NCBI RefSeq assembly: GCF_025231485.1
Contig: NZ_CP104003.1
Coordinates: 2,418,001 to 2,482,000 of the forward strand
Source: Salinirubellus salinus
Lineage (GTDB): Archaea; Halobacteriota; Halobacteria; Halobacteriales; Haloarculaceae
Reading direction: 5' to 3'
Length of the DNA stretch: 64,000 bases
Position numbers and translations under genes: made by a program. Positions 35,258 to 43,723 of this stretch are shown here, piece after piece. Each line of letters opens with the position of its first letter. Within the stretch, counting starts at the first letter, position 1. The notes under the pieces were generated by a model. It worked only from the letters and a program-made list of their open reading frames with translations. It did no database searches and was not told where the DNA came from.

Positions 35258-35977
35258 ATGAGCGACACGGAGCCCCTCGCCACGAAACTCGTGTTCACTC
35301 TCGAAGACGACGCGTACCCGCTGGTCAGGCTCTCGGCGGCCATCGAGGGCGAAGTGACGGTCGCCGCGCGCATCCCGGCGACCGGACGCGAGAGCCCGAC
35401 ACGCGAGTTCCTCTGTACCGACACGGAGGTGTCCGAGACGGCCGTGGCGTCGCTCCACGAGTCGGACCGGGTCCTCGACGCGGCGGCCCGTGGCCACGAC
35501 CGGGAGACGTGCGTCGTCGAGGTACACGTGACCGACGCCGTCTCCCGGACGGTGTCCGAGGCGGGAGGAATCGTCGGGACGGCCAGCGCCGAAGCGGGAC
35601 GGGCGGCGTTCGACGTCTTCGTCCCGCCCGGCGGAGACCCGCGGGCGACGGCTGGTGCCGTGGTCGACGCGCACCCGTCGCTCGCGCTCGGCGCCGTCAG
35701 GCACGACCCGTCGAGCACACCCCTGCGCACCGGTCCGCAGCTCCAGCAGCGGCTCCGTGACCGGGCGACGGCCCGGCAGTGGGAGGTGCTCCGACTCGCC
35801 TACGAGCGAGGCTACTTCGAGCGGCCGCGTGGTGCCACGCAGGGTGACGTGGCGCAGGCCCTCGGTATCAGTCAGAAGACGGTCAGTCAGCACCTCAGGG
35901 CAGCCCAGCGGCACCTCCTCACCGGCCTCTTCGACGACGGACTGCTCCGTGGCACGTGTACCAAGCCCGACGACTGA
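35258..35977 (+). CDS. Bat-type (HTH_10) transcriptional regulator, paralogue 2
   Basis: A 239-aa regulator, clearly paralogous to its upstream neighbour. It has the same N-terminal pattern (KLVFTLEDDAYPLVRLSAAIEGEV), the same central VTDAVSRTVSEAGGIV, and a nearly identical HTH_10 region (RQWEVLRLAYERGYFERPRG and ALGISQKTVSQHLRAAQRHLL). It differs at the ligand-facing N-terminal half, so the two probably answer different signals. The tandem arrangement suggests duplication in place. The ATG at 35258 matches the neighbour's start. Confidence 0.85.
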   Translation: MSDTEPLATKLVFTLEDDAYPLVRLSAAIEGEVTVAARIPATGRESPTREFLCTDTEVSETAVASLHESDRVLDAAARGHDRETCVVEVHVTDAVSRTVSEAGGIVGTASAEAGRAAFDVFVPPGGDPRATAGAVVDAHPSLALGAVRHDPSSTPLRTGPQLQQRLRDRATARQWEVLRLAYERGYFERPRGATQGDVAQALGISQKTVSQHLRAAQRHLLTGLFDDGLLRGTCTKPDD

Positions 35978-36191
35978 GTCGGACCGGTAATCACCGGCAT
36001 ATATTTCATTATCTTTCAGACCGTATCGAACCACGCATGGTCGACAGTCCCTGCTCCGAGGGCGTTCGCCTCCCGGCCCCCCCACAGCCCCGGTGGGGTG
36101 CCGCCCCCAGCGACACGCCGCGAGTCACGGCCCGCCGGCACCGTCAGCCGGGTGTACCGTCGACGGCCGGGAGTCGGGGGGTGACCGGCGG

Positions 36192-36629
36192 GTGATCGAC
36201 GGCCACTACGAGGTGGCGGACTCCCCCAGCGTGGTCACGTCCTCGGGCCAGCGACCGCGGTACACCGTCCTCCACGTCGAGGACGACCAGGCGTTCGCCT
36301 CGGTGACCGCCGCCCACCTGCGGCGCCACGGGCTGGCCGTCCACACCGCGTCGGACGCGGAGAGTGCGCTCGACCACCTCGAGGGGGCGCCTCCGGTCCC
36401 CGTCGACTGCGTCCTCAGCGACCACGACCTCCCGGGGCTCGACGGACTCCAGTTCCTCGACCGGCTGCGCGAGCGGTCAGTTCGCCTCCCGTTCGTCCTG
36501 TTCACGGGGGACGAGCAACTCGAACGGGCGGCACTGGAGGCCGGCGTGGACGACTTCCTCGCCAAGACGGTCGACCCGGAACAGTTCGGGACGGTCGCCA
36601 CCACCGTCCGCGAACTCGTCGGGGAGTGA
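36192..36629 (+). CDS. Stand-alone response-regulator receiver protein
   Basis: A single receiver domain of about 120 residues with no output domain. VLHVEDDQAF holds the acidic pair, CVLSDHDLPGLDG carries the phosphoacceptor (Asp77 from the chosen start), and VLFTGDEQL and DDFLAKTVDPE carry the conserved Thr and Lys. The start is uncertain. I use the GTG at 36192; the frame is open from 36093, and other GTGs lie closer to the domain. A TATA-like atatattt lies at 35999-36006, far upstream. No kinase is adjacent, and the kinase at 2.7 kb is the only one in the window. Confidence 0.75.
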   Translation: MIDGHYEVADSPSVVTSSGQRPRYTVLHVEDDQAFASVTAAHLRRHGLAVHTASDAESALDHLEGAPPVPVDCVLSDHDLPGLDGLQFLDRLRERSVRLPFVLFTGDEQLERAALEAGVDDFLAKTVDPEQFGTVATTVRELVGE

Positions 36630-36641
36630 ACGGGGACCGAC

Positions 36642-37259
36642 TCAGAACTCGCCGAGTCGCGACTGCCCCCCACCGCCATCGTCCGCGTCTAGCCCGGCGA
36701 GCGCGACGGCTTCGTCCAGCGCCGCCGCGAACGTCTCCTTCTGGCCCGGGTCGTACAGCGTCGCCGCCGGGTGGACCGAGACGAGGACGCGCCGCGAGCG
36801 CCCCCCGACGCGGGCGTCGTGGACGGTGCCGGCCTCCTTCGTCACCGCGAGAGACCGCCCGAGCAGGTGCTCGCCGGGCACCTTCCCCAGCGTCACGATC
36901 AGTTCCGGGTCGACGAGTTCCACCTCCCGGTCGAGGTACTCACGGCAGTTCTCCCGCTCCTCGACGTGCGGGTCCCGGTTCTCCGGCGGCCGACAGCGCA
37001 CGCAGTTCGTGATGCGCACGTCCTGCCGGGCGAGTCCACGGTCGCGGAGCGCCGCGGTCAGCACGTCGCCCGACCGGCCGACGAACGGTTCACCCTCGCG
37101 GTCCTCCTGCTCGCCCGGTGCCTCGCCGACGAACAGCAGGGCGGCGTCCGCGTCGCCCACACCGTTCACGATACGGCTCCGCGAGGCACAGAGTTCCGGA
37201 CAGCGCTCGCAGGCGGTCACCTCGAGGCCGTCCATCGTCCCGTCGACTGCATCGGTCAT
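36642..37259 (-). CDS. udg: Family 4 uracil-DNA glycosylase (4Fe-4S)
   Basis: Excises uracil from DNA to start base-excision repair. The 205-aa protein has GEAPGEQEDREGEPFVG (motif 1 of UDG family 4/5) and SVHPAATLYDP (motif 2). The cysteines for a 4Fe-4S cluster lie in ACERCPELC and in NCVRCRPPENRDP with ERENCREYL. The active-site region and length (about 200 aa) fit family 4. It is convergent with the receiver gene (12 nt between stops) and follows the NUDIX gene on the same strand. Confidence 0.92.
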   Translation of the reverse strand: MTDAVDGTMDGLEVTACERCPELCASRSRIVNGVGDADAALLFVGEAPGEQEDREGEPFVGRSGDVLTAALRDRGLARQDVRITNCVRCRPPENRDPHVEERENCREYLDREVELVDPELIVTLGKVPGEHLLGRSLAVTKEAGTVHDARVGGRSRRVLVSVHPAATLYDPGQKETFAAALDEAVALAGLDADDGGGGQSRLGEF

Positions 37260-37320
37260 ACTCGACGTTCACGCGAGAGCGATATGAAAGGGGTGTTCGG
37301 CCGGCTGCCGCCGTGGGCGC

Positions 37321-37938
37321 TCAGTCCCGCTCTCCCCACTGCTCTTCCTCGTCCATCAGTGGGTGGTACGGCATCCCGCCCGGAGGGTCCCACTCGGTGA
37401 CGATGGAGAGGAACCGGGCGAGGATGAACCCCGTCAGCCCCCAGACGACGCAGCCGTCGACGCGGAAGAACGGGAGCCCGACGGTCCGACCATCGGGGTT
37501 GGTCCGCTCCTCCACCGAGTAGTTCGACGGGTCTGTCAGCCCACGGACGGGCAGGGCGACCACCTCGACCACCTCGTACTCGTCGGGGTGGTAGGTCCGG
37601 TCGGCGACGCGGGCGACGAACGGCCGGACGACGTGGCCGTACGGGCCGGGCACGTCGTCCAGTCGCGCCAGTACCTCGGCCTCCTCGGGGCGCAGGCCGA
37701 CCTCCTCGTTGGCCTCGCGGAGCGCCGTCGCCTCGAGGTCGGTGTCGAAGGGCTCGTAGCCGCCGCCGGGGAACGCCATCTCGCCGGCGTGGGCCTCGAG
37801 GTCGGCCGAGCGCTCGGTGAACAGGACGTGCGGCTCCGAGCGCTCGAGGACGGGGACGAGGACGGCCGCCCAGTCGCCGTCCTCGCGTTCGATGTCGAGC
37901 GGCCGGTGGTCGGCGAGTCGAGCGAGGTCCAGTTGCAC
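37321..37938 (-). CDS. NUDIX hydrolase, CoA pyrophosphatase type
   Basis: A 205-aa hydrolase of nucleoside-diphosphate-X compounds. The motif GEMAFPGGGYEPFDTDLEAT followed by ALREANEEVGL matches the CoA-type NUDIX box (FPGGxxxxxDxxLxxTALREAxEEVGL) of CoA diphosphatases. The C-terminal half ends with a short acidic tail (DEEEQWGERD). The start is a GTG at 37938; the frame runs open far upstream under the permease gene, but that is a shadow. It sits between udg and the nucleobase permease, all on the minus strand. Confidence 0.88.
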   Translation of the reverse strand: MQLDLARLADHRPLDIEREDGDWAAVLVPVLERSEPHVLFTERSADLEAHAGEMAFPGGGYEPFDTDLEATALREANEEVGLRPEEAEVLARLDDVPGPYGHVVRPFVARVADRTYHPDEYEVVEVVALPVRGLTDPSNYSVEERTNPDGRTVGLPFFRVDGCVVWGLTGFILARFLSIVTEWDPPGGMPYHPLMDEEEQWGERD

Positions 37939-37978
37939 GGTCGGTGTGAGGGGTGTGGGCTTGTATCGGTTTCGAGTG

Positions 37979-38015
37979 CGAGGAATCGAGCGAGCGAAGC
38001 GAGCGAGATTCCTCG
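37979..38015. terminator. Hairpin between the permease and NUDIX genes
   Basis: Inverted arms cgaggaatc (37979-37987) and gattcctcg (38007-38015) enclose a gagcga/tcgctc-rich loop. It lies downstream of the permease stop and upstream of the NUDIX start, so it may terminate the permease transcript or be a structured leader. No T-run is adjacent. Confidence 0.35.
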
Positions 38016-38102
38016 AAGTGGCGAGCGGGAGGAAGCGAACGGAGTGAGCGACGACACGCGAGCAGCGGTCACGACGACCGAGAGCGAGCGATTCGAATCC
38101 GC

Positions 38103-39554
38103 TCAGCCGGCGACGCCGGCGAGGACGCCGCCGGTCCGGACGAAGAAGTAGACGACGAACAGGCCGGCGAGCACCCACTGCCCGGCGGACACCTCGTCGG
38201 CCCGGCCCATCGCGGCCTTCACGACGGGGTACGAGACGATGCCGGCGGCGATACCGTACGCGATGGAGAACGTGAACGGCATGATGAAGATGGTGAGCGC
38301 GGCCGGGATGGCGTACGCGAGGTCGTCCCACGCGATCTCGGCCACGTTCGAGAGCATGATGATGCCGACGACGACCAGCACGAGGTGGGAGGCGTACGTC
38401 GGGACCGCCGCGGCCAGCGGGACGACGGCGAGCGACGCGAGGAACAGCAGCCCCACGACGAGCGCCGTCATGCCGGTTCGGCCACCCTCCTCGACGCCGG
38501 TCGCGGACTCGATGTACGTCGTGACCGTCGAGGTTCCGAGCATCCCGCCCACGGTGGTGCCGACGGCGTCGGCCATCAGCGGCTTGTCCATGTCGGGGAG
38601 GTTGCCGTCCTCGTCGAGGAAGCCGGCGGCCTGCGAGACGCCCGTCAGGGTCCCCGCGGTGTCGAAGAAGTCGACGAAGAAGAACGTGAACACGATGAGC
38701 GCGAAACTGAACGGTTCGACCCGGGAGAGGCCGTCGACGAAGGCGCCCGCGAGCGGCGTGACGTCGTAGCTCGACGCCTCGTAGACGATGGGGGCGTCGG
38801 GCGCGAGGACGACGCTCGCCTTCAGCGAGGCGCCGGACTGCTGGGCCGCCTCGACGGCCGCCTGTCCCGAGTAGCCGAGTGCGCTCGCCGCGTAGCCCGC
38901 GATGGACGTCAGGATGACGCCGATGACGATGGCCCCCCGCACCCCGCGGGCGTAGAGCGCCAGCGTGACGAACAGGCCGACGACCGACAGCACCGCGATG
39001 GGGTCGGCGGTGAGGACGGGACTGAACGCGACGAACGTCGCCGGGTCGCCGGCGACGACCCGCATCTCTATCAGCCCGATGATGGCGAGGAACAGCCCGA
39101 TACCGGCTCCGACGGCGAGTTTGACCGGTTCGGGGAACAGCCTGATGATGGCCTCGCGGGCCCCGACGGCGGTCAGCGCGATGAAGACGATACCCTCGAC
39201 GACGACGGCGGCGAGCGCCGTCTGCCACGGGATGCCCAGCCCGAGGACGACCGTGAACGCGAAGAAGGCGTTGAGGCCGAGTCCCGGTGCCTGTCCGAAC
39301 GGTCGGTTCGCGTACAGCGCCATCACGAGCGTGGCGACGGCCGCCGAGATGAGCGTGACGACGGCGATCATCTGGAAGATGCGGTTCGGCCCGATACCCT
39401 CGATGGTGATGGCGTTCGCGAGGATGGCCGGGTTGACGACGACGATGTAGCTCATCGTCAGGAACGTCGTGAGGCCGGCCAGCATCTCGGTCCGGAGGTC
39501 GGTGCCGTGTTCGTCGAAGCCGAAGTAGTCGGCGACTGTCTCACTGATCCCCAT
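38103..39554 (-). CDS. NCS2 nucleobase permease (AzgA/PbuG-like)
   Basis: A 483-aa permease with about 12-14 membrane helices. The N-terminus GISETVADYFGFDEHGTDLR and EMLAGLTTFLTMSYIVVVNP, then ALYANRPFGQAPGLGLNAFFAF and VDFFDTAGTLTGVSQAAGF, are diagnostic of the AzgA/PbuG branch, which imports adenine, guanine or hypoxanthine. STVTTYIESATGVEEGGRTGM is the conserved substrate-site stretch. A TATA-like aaatatttaaacc (minus strand, about 39587-39599) precedes the start. A palindrome shared with the gfcR promoter lies just upstream of it, linking uptake to the neighbouring PRT-type regulator. Confidence 0.92.
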   Translation of the reverse strand: MGISETVADYFGFDEHGTDLRTEMLAGLTTFLTMSYIVVVNPAILANAITIEGIGPNRIFQMIAVVTLISAAVATLVMALYANRPFGQAPGLGLNAFFAFTVVLGLGIPWQTALAAVVVEGIVFIALTAVGAREAIIRLFPEPVKLAVGAGIGLFLAIIGLIEMRVVAGDPATFVAFSPVLTADPIAVLSVVGLFVTLALYARGVRGAIVIGVILTSIAGYAASALGYSGQAAVEAAQQSGASLKASVVLAPDAPIVYEASSYDVTPLAGAFVDGLSRVEPFSFALIVFTFFFVDFFDTAGTLTGVSQAAGFLDEDGNLPDMDKPLMADAVGTTVGGMLGTSTVTTYIESATGVEEGGRTGMTALVVGLLFLASLAVVPLAAAVPTYASHLVLVVVGIIMLSNVAEIAWDDLAYAIPAALTIFIMPFTFSIAYGIAAGIVSYPVVKAAMGRADEVSAGQWVLAGLFVVYFFVRTGGVLAGVAG

Positions 39555-39619
39555 GTTGCACGTCTGAGCACAGCGGACAGCTACGGTTTAAATATTTACT
39601 TCTTCTACCGGAGACAGAA

Positions 39620-39636
39620 TTCACGTTCGTGGATAG
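39620..39636. promoter_or_regulatory. CACGWWCGTG-type operator candidate before the permease
   Basis: On the minus strand it reads CTATCCACGAACGTGAA, sharing CTATCCACGWWCGTG with the site before gfcR. It lies about 68-80 bp upstream of the permease ATG and 20-30 bp upstream of its TATA-like box. Confidence 0.6.
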
Positions 39637-39638
39637 AA

Positions 39639-40349
39639 TCAGACCGAGGCGAGCGCACCGACGGGGGCGTCGACCCGGTCGCGGACCCGGTCAAGGCCCT
39701 CCTCGCCCGCGGCGAAGAGCGCGAACACGCCGCAGACGGAGGTGCCCGCCTGCCCCGCGACGTCGAGGAGGAGTTCCTGCGTCTCGCCCGAGCGGATGAG
39801 GTCGTCGACGACGAGGACCCGGTCCCCGGCCTCAAGTGCGCTCGCCGGGAGGTAGTAGGCCAGTTCGATGCCGGAGTCGAGGCGCGCTCGGGCCTCGAAG
39901 AACTCCTCGACGGCGGTCTCGCGGGTCTTCTTCGCGTAGGCGACGCGCGCGCCGAACTGTCCCGCCATCTCGGTGGCGAGCGTGATGCCGTCCGTCGCGG
40001 CCGTCAGGACCACCTCCGGCGGTTCGAACCCGAGGGTCTCACGGGCGACGGGCGGGACGAGCCCGAGCAGCGACGGGTCCGACACGACGGCCGTGTTGTC
40101 GACGTACCCCTCGCTGTCGGTCCGGATGCGGCGTTCGAGCTCCGACACGAGGAGGTCACGCCCGACACCGTCGACCACCGCCCGCGCCCGGTCGGCGCCG
40201 GGGAGCACGTGGCCGTTGACGTACCGGTTCAGGTCGTTCGCGGCGAGACCCGTCTCGGCCGCGAGCTCGTCGTAGGTCCGGGTCCGTTTCAGCGTCCGTA
40301 GCACCGCGACGGCGCGCAACTGGAGGGCGGCCTTCTCCGATCTGTTCAT
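39639..40349 (-). CDS. gfcR: PRT-like transcriptional regulator GfcR
   Basis: A 236-aa fusion of an N-terminal HTH (about residues 8-60, VLRTLKRTRTYDELAAETGL and then ANDLNRYVNG) to a phosphoribosyltransferase fold. The PRPP motif RVLVVDDLIRSGETQ is in the C-terminal half. UniProt-style annotation calls this haloarchaeal family GfcR, named for sugar-catabolism control in Haloferax. Here the neighbours are pyrE and a purine-type permease, so a nucleobase role is also possible. The ATG at 40349 is chosen as the start of the HTH. Both its own upstream region and that of the permease carry the same palindrome. Confidence 0.88.
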   Translation of the reverse strand: MNRSEKAALQLRAVAVLRTLKRTRTYDELAAETGLAANDLNRYVNGHVLPGADRARAVVDGVGRDLLVSELERRIRTDSEGYVDNTAVVSDPSLLGLVPPVARETLGFEPPEVVLTAATDGITLATEMAGQFGARVAYAKKTRETAVEEFFEARARLDSGIELAYYLPASALEAGDRVLVVDDLIRSGETQELLLDVAGQAGTSVCGVFALFAAGEEGLDRVRDRVDAPVGALASV

Positions 40350-40407
40350 ATCGGCGACACGTCCTGCACGCAAATGGCTATTCCGATGCTCGGTCAGAGA
40401 GAAACAA

Positions 40408-40424
40408 CCACGAACGTGGATAGG
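40408..40424. promoter_or_regulatory. CACGWWCGTG-type operator candidate before gfcR
   Basis: CCACGAACGTGGATAGG, with CCACG/CGTGG arms, lies between the pyrE stop and the gfcR start, 59-75 bp upstream of the gfcR ATG. It is the same motif and nearly the same distance as at the permease gene. Confidence 0.6.
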
Positions 40425-40430
40425 ACCGGC

Positions 40431-40985
40431 TCAGGCGTCCGGGTCGACGTCCGCGTCCGCCAGCAGGTCCGAGGCGGTGACGAGCGACTGGAGTTCCACG
40501 TCGGCCGCCGCGAGGTTCTCGCGGGCACCCTCCTCGCGGTCCACGACGACGAGGACGCGGTTCACGACGGCACCGGCCTCGCGGAGTGCCTCGACGGCCG
40601 AGAGTGCGGAGCCGCCGGTGGTGGCGATGTCCTCGAGGACGACGACCTCCTCGCCCTCGTCGAACCGCCCCTCGATGCGGTTGCCGGTGCCGTACTCCTT
40701 GGCCGACTTGCGGACGATGACGTACTCGTTGCCGCCGACCATGCTCGTCGCGGCGACGAGCGGCACCGCACCGAGCGCGACGCCCGCGAGTTTCGCGTCA
40801 CCTACGCGCTCGGCGAACGCCTCCGCGATGGCCCGCAGACACGTCGGGTCCGTCTCGAACAGGTACTTGTCGACGTAGTACTGGGAGGTGCCCCCCGAGG
40901 AGAGTTCGAACTCGCCGAACTGCACGGCGTCCGCGTCGCGGAGCGCGGCCACGAGCGCCGCCGTCCCGTCGTCGGTGTCGGTCAT
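40431..40985 (-). CDS. pyrE: Orotate phosphoribosyltransferase
   Basis: Makes OMP from orotate and PRPP in de novo pyrimidine synthesis. The 184-aa protein shows [20 protein letters not shown] (N-terminal orotate-binding pattern), [28 protein letters not shown] and the PRPP loop [20 protein letters not shown]. It is the first gene of the minus-strand set pyrE-gfcR-permease. Confidence 0.95.
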   Translation of the reverse strand: MTDTDDGTAALVAALRDADAVQFGEFELSSGGTSQYYVDKYLFETDPTCLRAIAEAFAERVGDAKLAGVALGAVPLVAATSMVGGNEYVIVRKSAKEYGTGNRIEGRFDEGEEVVVLEDIATTGGSALSAVEALREAGAVVNRVLVVVDREEGARENLAAADVELQSLVTASDLLADADVDPDA

Positions 40986-41060
40986 GGCTCGGGGTGAGTC
41001 ACGCCGGGTCGTAAGTGGTACGATGCGCCGTCGTTCGGCGCCTCGACCGACGCCGACGGG

Positions 41061-42419
41061 TCAGGCGCCCAGCGCGACGACGTACCCCGACTCCGTGCCG
41101 ACGTACGCCCGGAGCCCGTCGATGGCCGGGCGACTCGGGTGGGTCGCGAAGGTGTGTGCCCACCGCTCGGTACCGTCGGGCGCGAGACCGCGGAGCGTCG
41201 ACCGGTCCCCGCCGGTCCGCCCGCGGACGACCACGCCCGCGTCACTCGGGAGGGCGCTCCAGACGTGGCCGGCGACGGACTCGCGCCAGCGGGCCTCGCC
41301 GGTCGCCGCGTCGACGGCGTGGAGTTCCCCGCCGGCCGGGAGGTAGACCGTCCCGTCGTGGACGCGAGGGGCCTCGCGCGCCGCGCTGGCCGCCGTGTAG
41401 CGCCAGCGCTCCGTCCCGTCGGCCGGGTCGAGCGCGAACAGCGAGCCGTCGTACTCGGTGACGTAGACGGTCCCGTCCGCTTCGACGGCCCCGGTGGCGA
41501 CGAAGCGGTCGACGTCCGCGGCGTACGCCCACCGCTCCTCGCCGGTCCGGGCGTCCACCGCGACCAGCGGGTAATCGCCGTCCTCGGTCTCGGTCTGCCG
41601 GTCGAGGTAGAGTGTGTCGCCGTACACCGCGAGCCGACCGGGGGTGCCGAGGTCGGTCGCCCAGCGCTCGGCGCCGTCGGCGGTGTCGAACGCGACCAGC
41701 CGCTGGTCGCCGTAGTCGACGTAGAGCGTCCCGTCGTGGACCGTCCCGTCGAGAGCGTCGCCGGCGTCGCGCGACCAGCGGTCGTCCCCGTCCGGGCCGA
41801 CGGCGAACAGCGACTCCCCCGAGACGCCGATGGCGTCGTCGTGGGTGCCGACGAAGACGGTGCCGTCGGCGTGCCCGAGTATCGAGAGGAACCGGGAGCG
41901 CGACCCGGTCGTCCAGACCCGGTCGCCGTCGTCGACCCGGACGACGCGGGTGTCGACGCCGGTGTAGCCGTTCGACCACCCCGTGACGACGTGGGGGGCG
42001 CCGTCGACGACCACCGGTGCGGACTGCATCGCAGCCGGCGACTCGTAGCGCCAGCGCTCGCTCCCGTTGCCCGGGTCGAGCGCGAACAGCGACTGGCTCT
42101 CGTCCGGGCCGACGGGGTCGTCGCGAGGGGGCGTCCCCCGGGCGTTGGTGCCGCCCGCGGCGTAGAGCGTCCCGTCGGCGACGGTCGGCGGGTGCCGGGC
42201 CGGTCCGCCGAGCGGGACGGCCCAGCGGACCGCCGCGCCGCTCGGGGCGTCGCCGGGGGGAGTGCCGGTCGGCGACCCCGGTGGGTCGGTCGGTGCGTCG
42301 CTCGGCGGGGCCGTGGGGGTGGGCGACCCGCTCCCGGAGCGGTCGGTACAGCCAGCGAGCGCGGCGAGGCCGGTCGCACCCGCCGCACCGAGCGCGTGGA
42401 GGAGGGCACGTCGGTCCAT
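41061..42419 (-). CDS. PQQ-type beta-propeller lipoprotein (Tat-exported)
   Basis: A 452-aa surface-anchored beta-propeller. The N-terminus MDRRALLHALGAAGATGLAA followed by LAGC has a twin arginine and a lipobox, the usual haloarchaeal Tat lipoprotein signal. A Pro/Ser/Thr-rich spacer (about residues 28-62) follows. About eight repeats then show the pattern DGTxYxxxxxxxLxAxDxxxGxExW, as in BamB/PQQ-like propellers (LFALDPGNGSERWRYES, LVAFDTADGAERWATDL, LHAVDAATGEARWRESV). The partner or substrate is unknown. It lies alone between pyrE and the MgtE-like genes. Confidence 0.85.
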   Translation of the reverse strand: MDRRALLHALGAAGATGLAALAGCTDRSGSGSPTPTAPPSDAPTDPPGSPTGTPPGDAPSGAAVRWAVPLGGPARHPPTVADGTLYAAGGTNARGTPPRDDPVGPDESQSLFALDPGNGSERWRYESPAAMQSAPVVVDGAPHVVTGWSNGYTGVDTRVVRVDDGDRVWTTGSRSRFLSILGHADGTVFVGTHDDAIGVSGESLFAVGPDGDDRWSRDAGDALDGTVHDGTLYVDYGDQRLVAFDTADGAERWATDLGTPGRLAVYGDTLYLDRQTETEDGDYPLVAVDARTGEERWAYAADVDRFVATGAVEADGTVYVTEYDGSLFALDPADGTERWRYTAASAAREAPRVHDGTVYLPAGGELHAVDAATGEARWRESVAGHVWSALPSDAGVVVRGRTGGDRSTLRGLAPDGTERWAHTFATHPSRPAIDGLRAYVGTESGYVVALGA

Positions 42420-42477
42420 ACCCGTCGCTGGCGGCGAGACGGGCATAAGCCTCCTGTAGGCACAAGTCGGCGTTTGA

Positions 42478-43041
42478 CTACGCCGGGACCAGCACCTGCA
42501 CGACGAGGAAGAGGACGACGACTCCCAGCACGTCACAGGTGTTCGTGACGACCGGGATGACGACGTCGTCGGGGTCCAGCCCGAAGCGGTAGGCGAGGTA
42601 CGTGGCGAGGACGGTGACGACGACCGCGAGGACGGCCAGCACCGCCCCGGACGTGACCGACACCGCCAGCACCGTCCCGAACGCGAGCCGTGTCTCACCC
42701 GCGAGCGCGGTCAGCGCCCACGCGCCGCCGCCGACGAACGGGAAGACGGTGAGCGCCATCGCCACCGTCGCCAGCGCGTTCCCCGCGAGGTGCTCGTCGT
42801 CGGGCGCGAAGGAGAGCGTCCCGAGGTGGAACGCCGTCGAGAGCCGTGCCGCGAGGACACTCCCGAGGTTCCCCGCGGTCCCGATGGTGACGGGGACGAG
42901 GACGAGCAGGGAGGGGTACCGCAGCAGCGTCGCCTCGAACGAGCCGAGGACGAGGCCGCTCCCGATCTCGACGAGCGTCAGGGCGAGCAGGACGGGAAGG
43001 GTCGCCCGCGTGATGGCTCGGACGGTCCACTCCGTCGGCAT
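42478..43041 (-). CDS. MgtE-like membrane domain protein, second half
   Basis: A 187-aa membrane protein matching one five-helix MgtE/SLC41 channel domain. Conserved stretches are LLVLVPVTIGTAGNLGSVLAARLSTAFHLG and DPDDVVIPVVTNTCDVLGVVVLF, with the helix-end Asp and Asn typical of the cation pathway. Cytoplasmic N and CBS domains of bacterial MgtE are absent. Its ATG directly follows the stop of the upstream homologous gene, so both halves are probably made together. Confidence 0.82.
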   Translation of the reverse strand: MPTEWTVRAITRATLPVLLALTLVEIGSGLVLGSFEATLLRYPSLLVLVPVTIGTAGNLGSVLAARLSTAFHLGTLSFAPDDEHLAGNALATVAMALTVFPFVGGGAWALTALAGETRLAFGTVLAVSVTSGAVLAVLAVVVTVLATYLAYRFGLDPDDVVIPVVTNTCDVLGVVVLFLVVQVLVPA

Positions 43042-43623
43042 CTAGCCGCCACCCCCGAGTCCGAGGACGATGCGAACGGCGAGGACGAGGAACGCGAGGC
43101 CGAACACGTCGCCCGCGGTGGTGACGATGGGGCCGACGAGGGTGTCCGGGTCGCGCCCGCGGCGGTAGCCCGCGAACACGAGGACGACGACGACCGTCGA
43201 GAGCGTCACGCCCGAGAACAGGCCGGCGACGAGGGCGACGCCGAGCAGCGTCGGGTAGGGGGCGGGGTCGCGAGCGAGGAGCGTGAGCACGAGGAACGCG
43301 ACGGTGGCGGCGAACGCCGAGGCGAGCAGGCCGTTGCCGATGGCGGCCGCGACGGCCCCGCGGAGGCGCTCGTCGCCCCACTCGACACGGGGTTCGACCA
43401 GCCCCTGGTGGAGGCCGGTGGCGATGCGCGCGCCGAGCGAGCCGTAGACGTTCCCCCGCGTCGCCAGCAGCGCGGGGATGAGGACGAGCAGTCCGGGGAC
43501 CGCGCGGAGTTCGCCACGCATCCCCCCGAGGACGAGGCCCGCGAGGAGGCCGCCGAACACGCTCGCCGCGAGGGCCGGCAACCCCTCGCGGTAGGCACGG
43601 ACGGCGGCGTCGCGGACCGACAT
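43042..43623 (-). CDS. MgtE-like membrane domain protein, first half
   Basis: A 193-aa homologue of its downstream neighbour. It has LLVLIPALLATRGNVYGSLGARIATGLHQG and DPDTLVGPIVTTAGDVFGLAFLVLAVR, again the MgtE/SLC41 channel motif set. The stop TAG abuts the next ATG (43041/43042). SLC41 proteins have two such domains in one chain, whereas here they are two genes that would form a heterodimer. Magnesium or another divalent cation is the likely substrate. Confidence 0.82.
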   Translation of the reverse strand: MSVRDAAVRAYREGLPALAASVFGGLLAGLVLGGMRGELRAVPGLLVLIPALLATRGNVYGSLGARIATGLHQGLVEPRVEWGDERLRGAVAAAIGNGLLASAFAATVAFLVLTLLARDPAPYPTLLGVALVAGLFSGVTLSTVVVVLVFAGYRRGRDPDTLVGPIVTTAGDVFGLAFLVLAVRIVLGLGGGG

Positions 43624-43723
43624 GGGGTGACGTGGAGGGGGAGGTGGGAAAAAGGGGGCGGTGCGGGCGACACGACCGTCGACGGCGCCGACGGCGATTC
43701 CGGGCGCGAGCGCGCCGACGCGC

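Noticed and set aside
36037-36195. 52-codon open frame after a good TATA box, overlapping the receiver gene start
   Set aside because: The translation is basic and Pro-rich, unlike haloarchaeal proteins. It is more likely an untranslated leader or misleading frame.
37321-39228. Long minus-strand open frame joining NUDIX to the permease region
   Set aside because: The upstream part is Arg/Gly-rich shadow of the permease frame. The NUDIX protein starts at the GTG at 37938.
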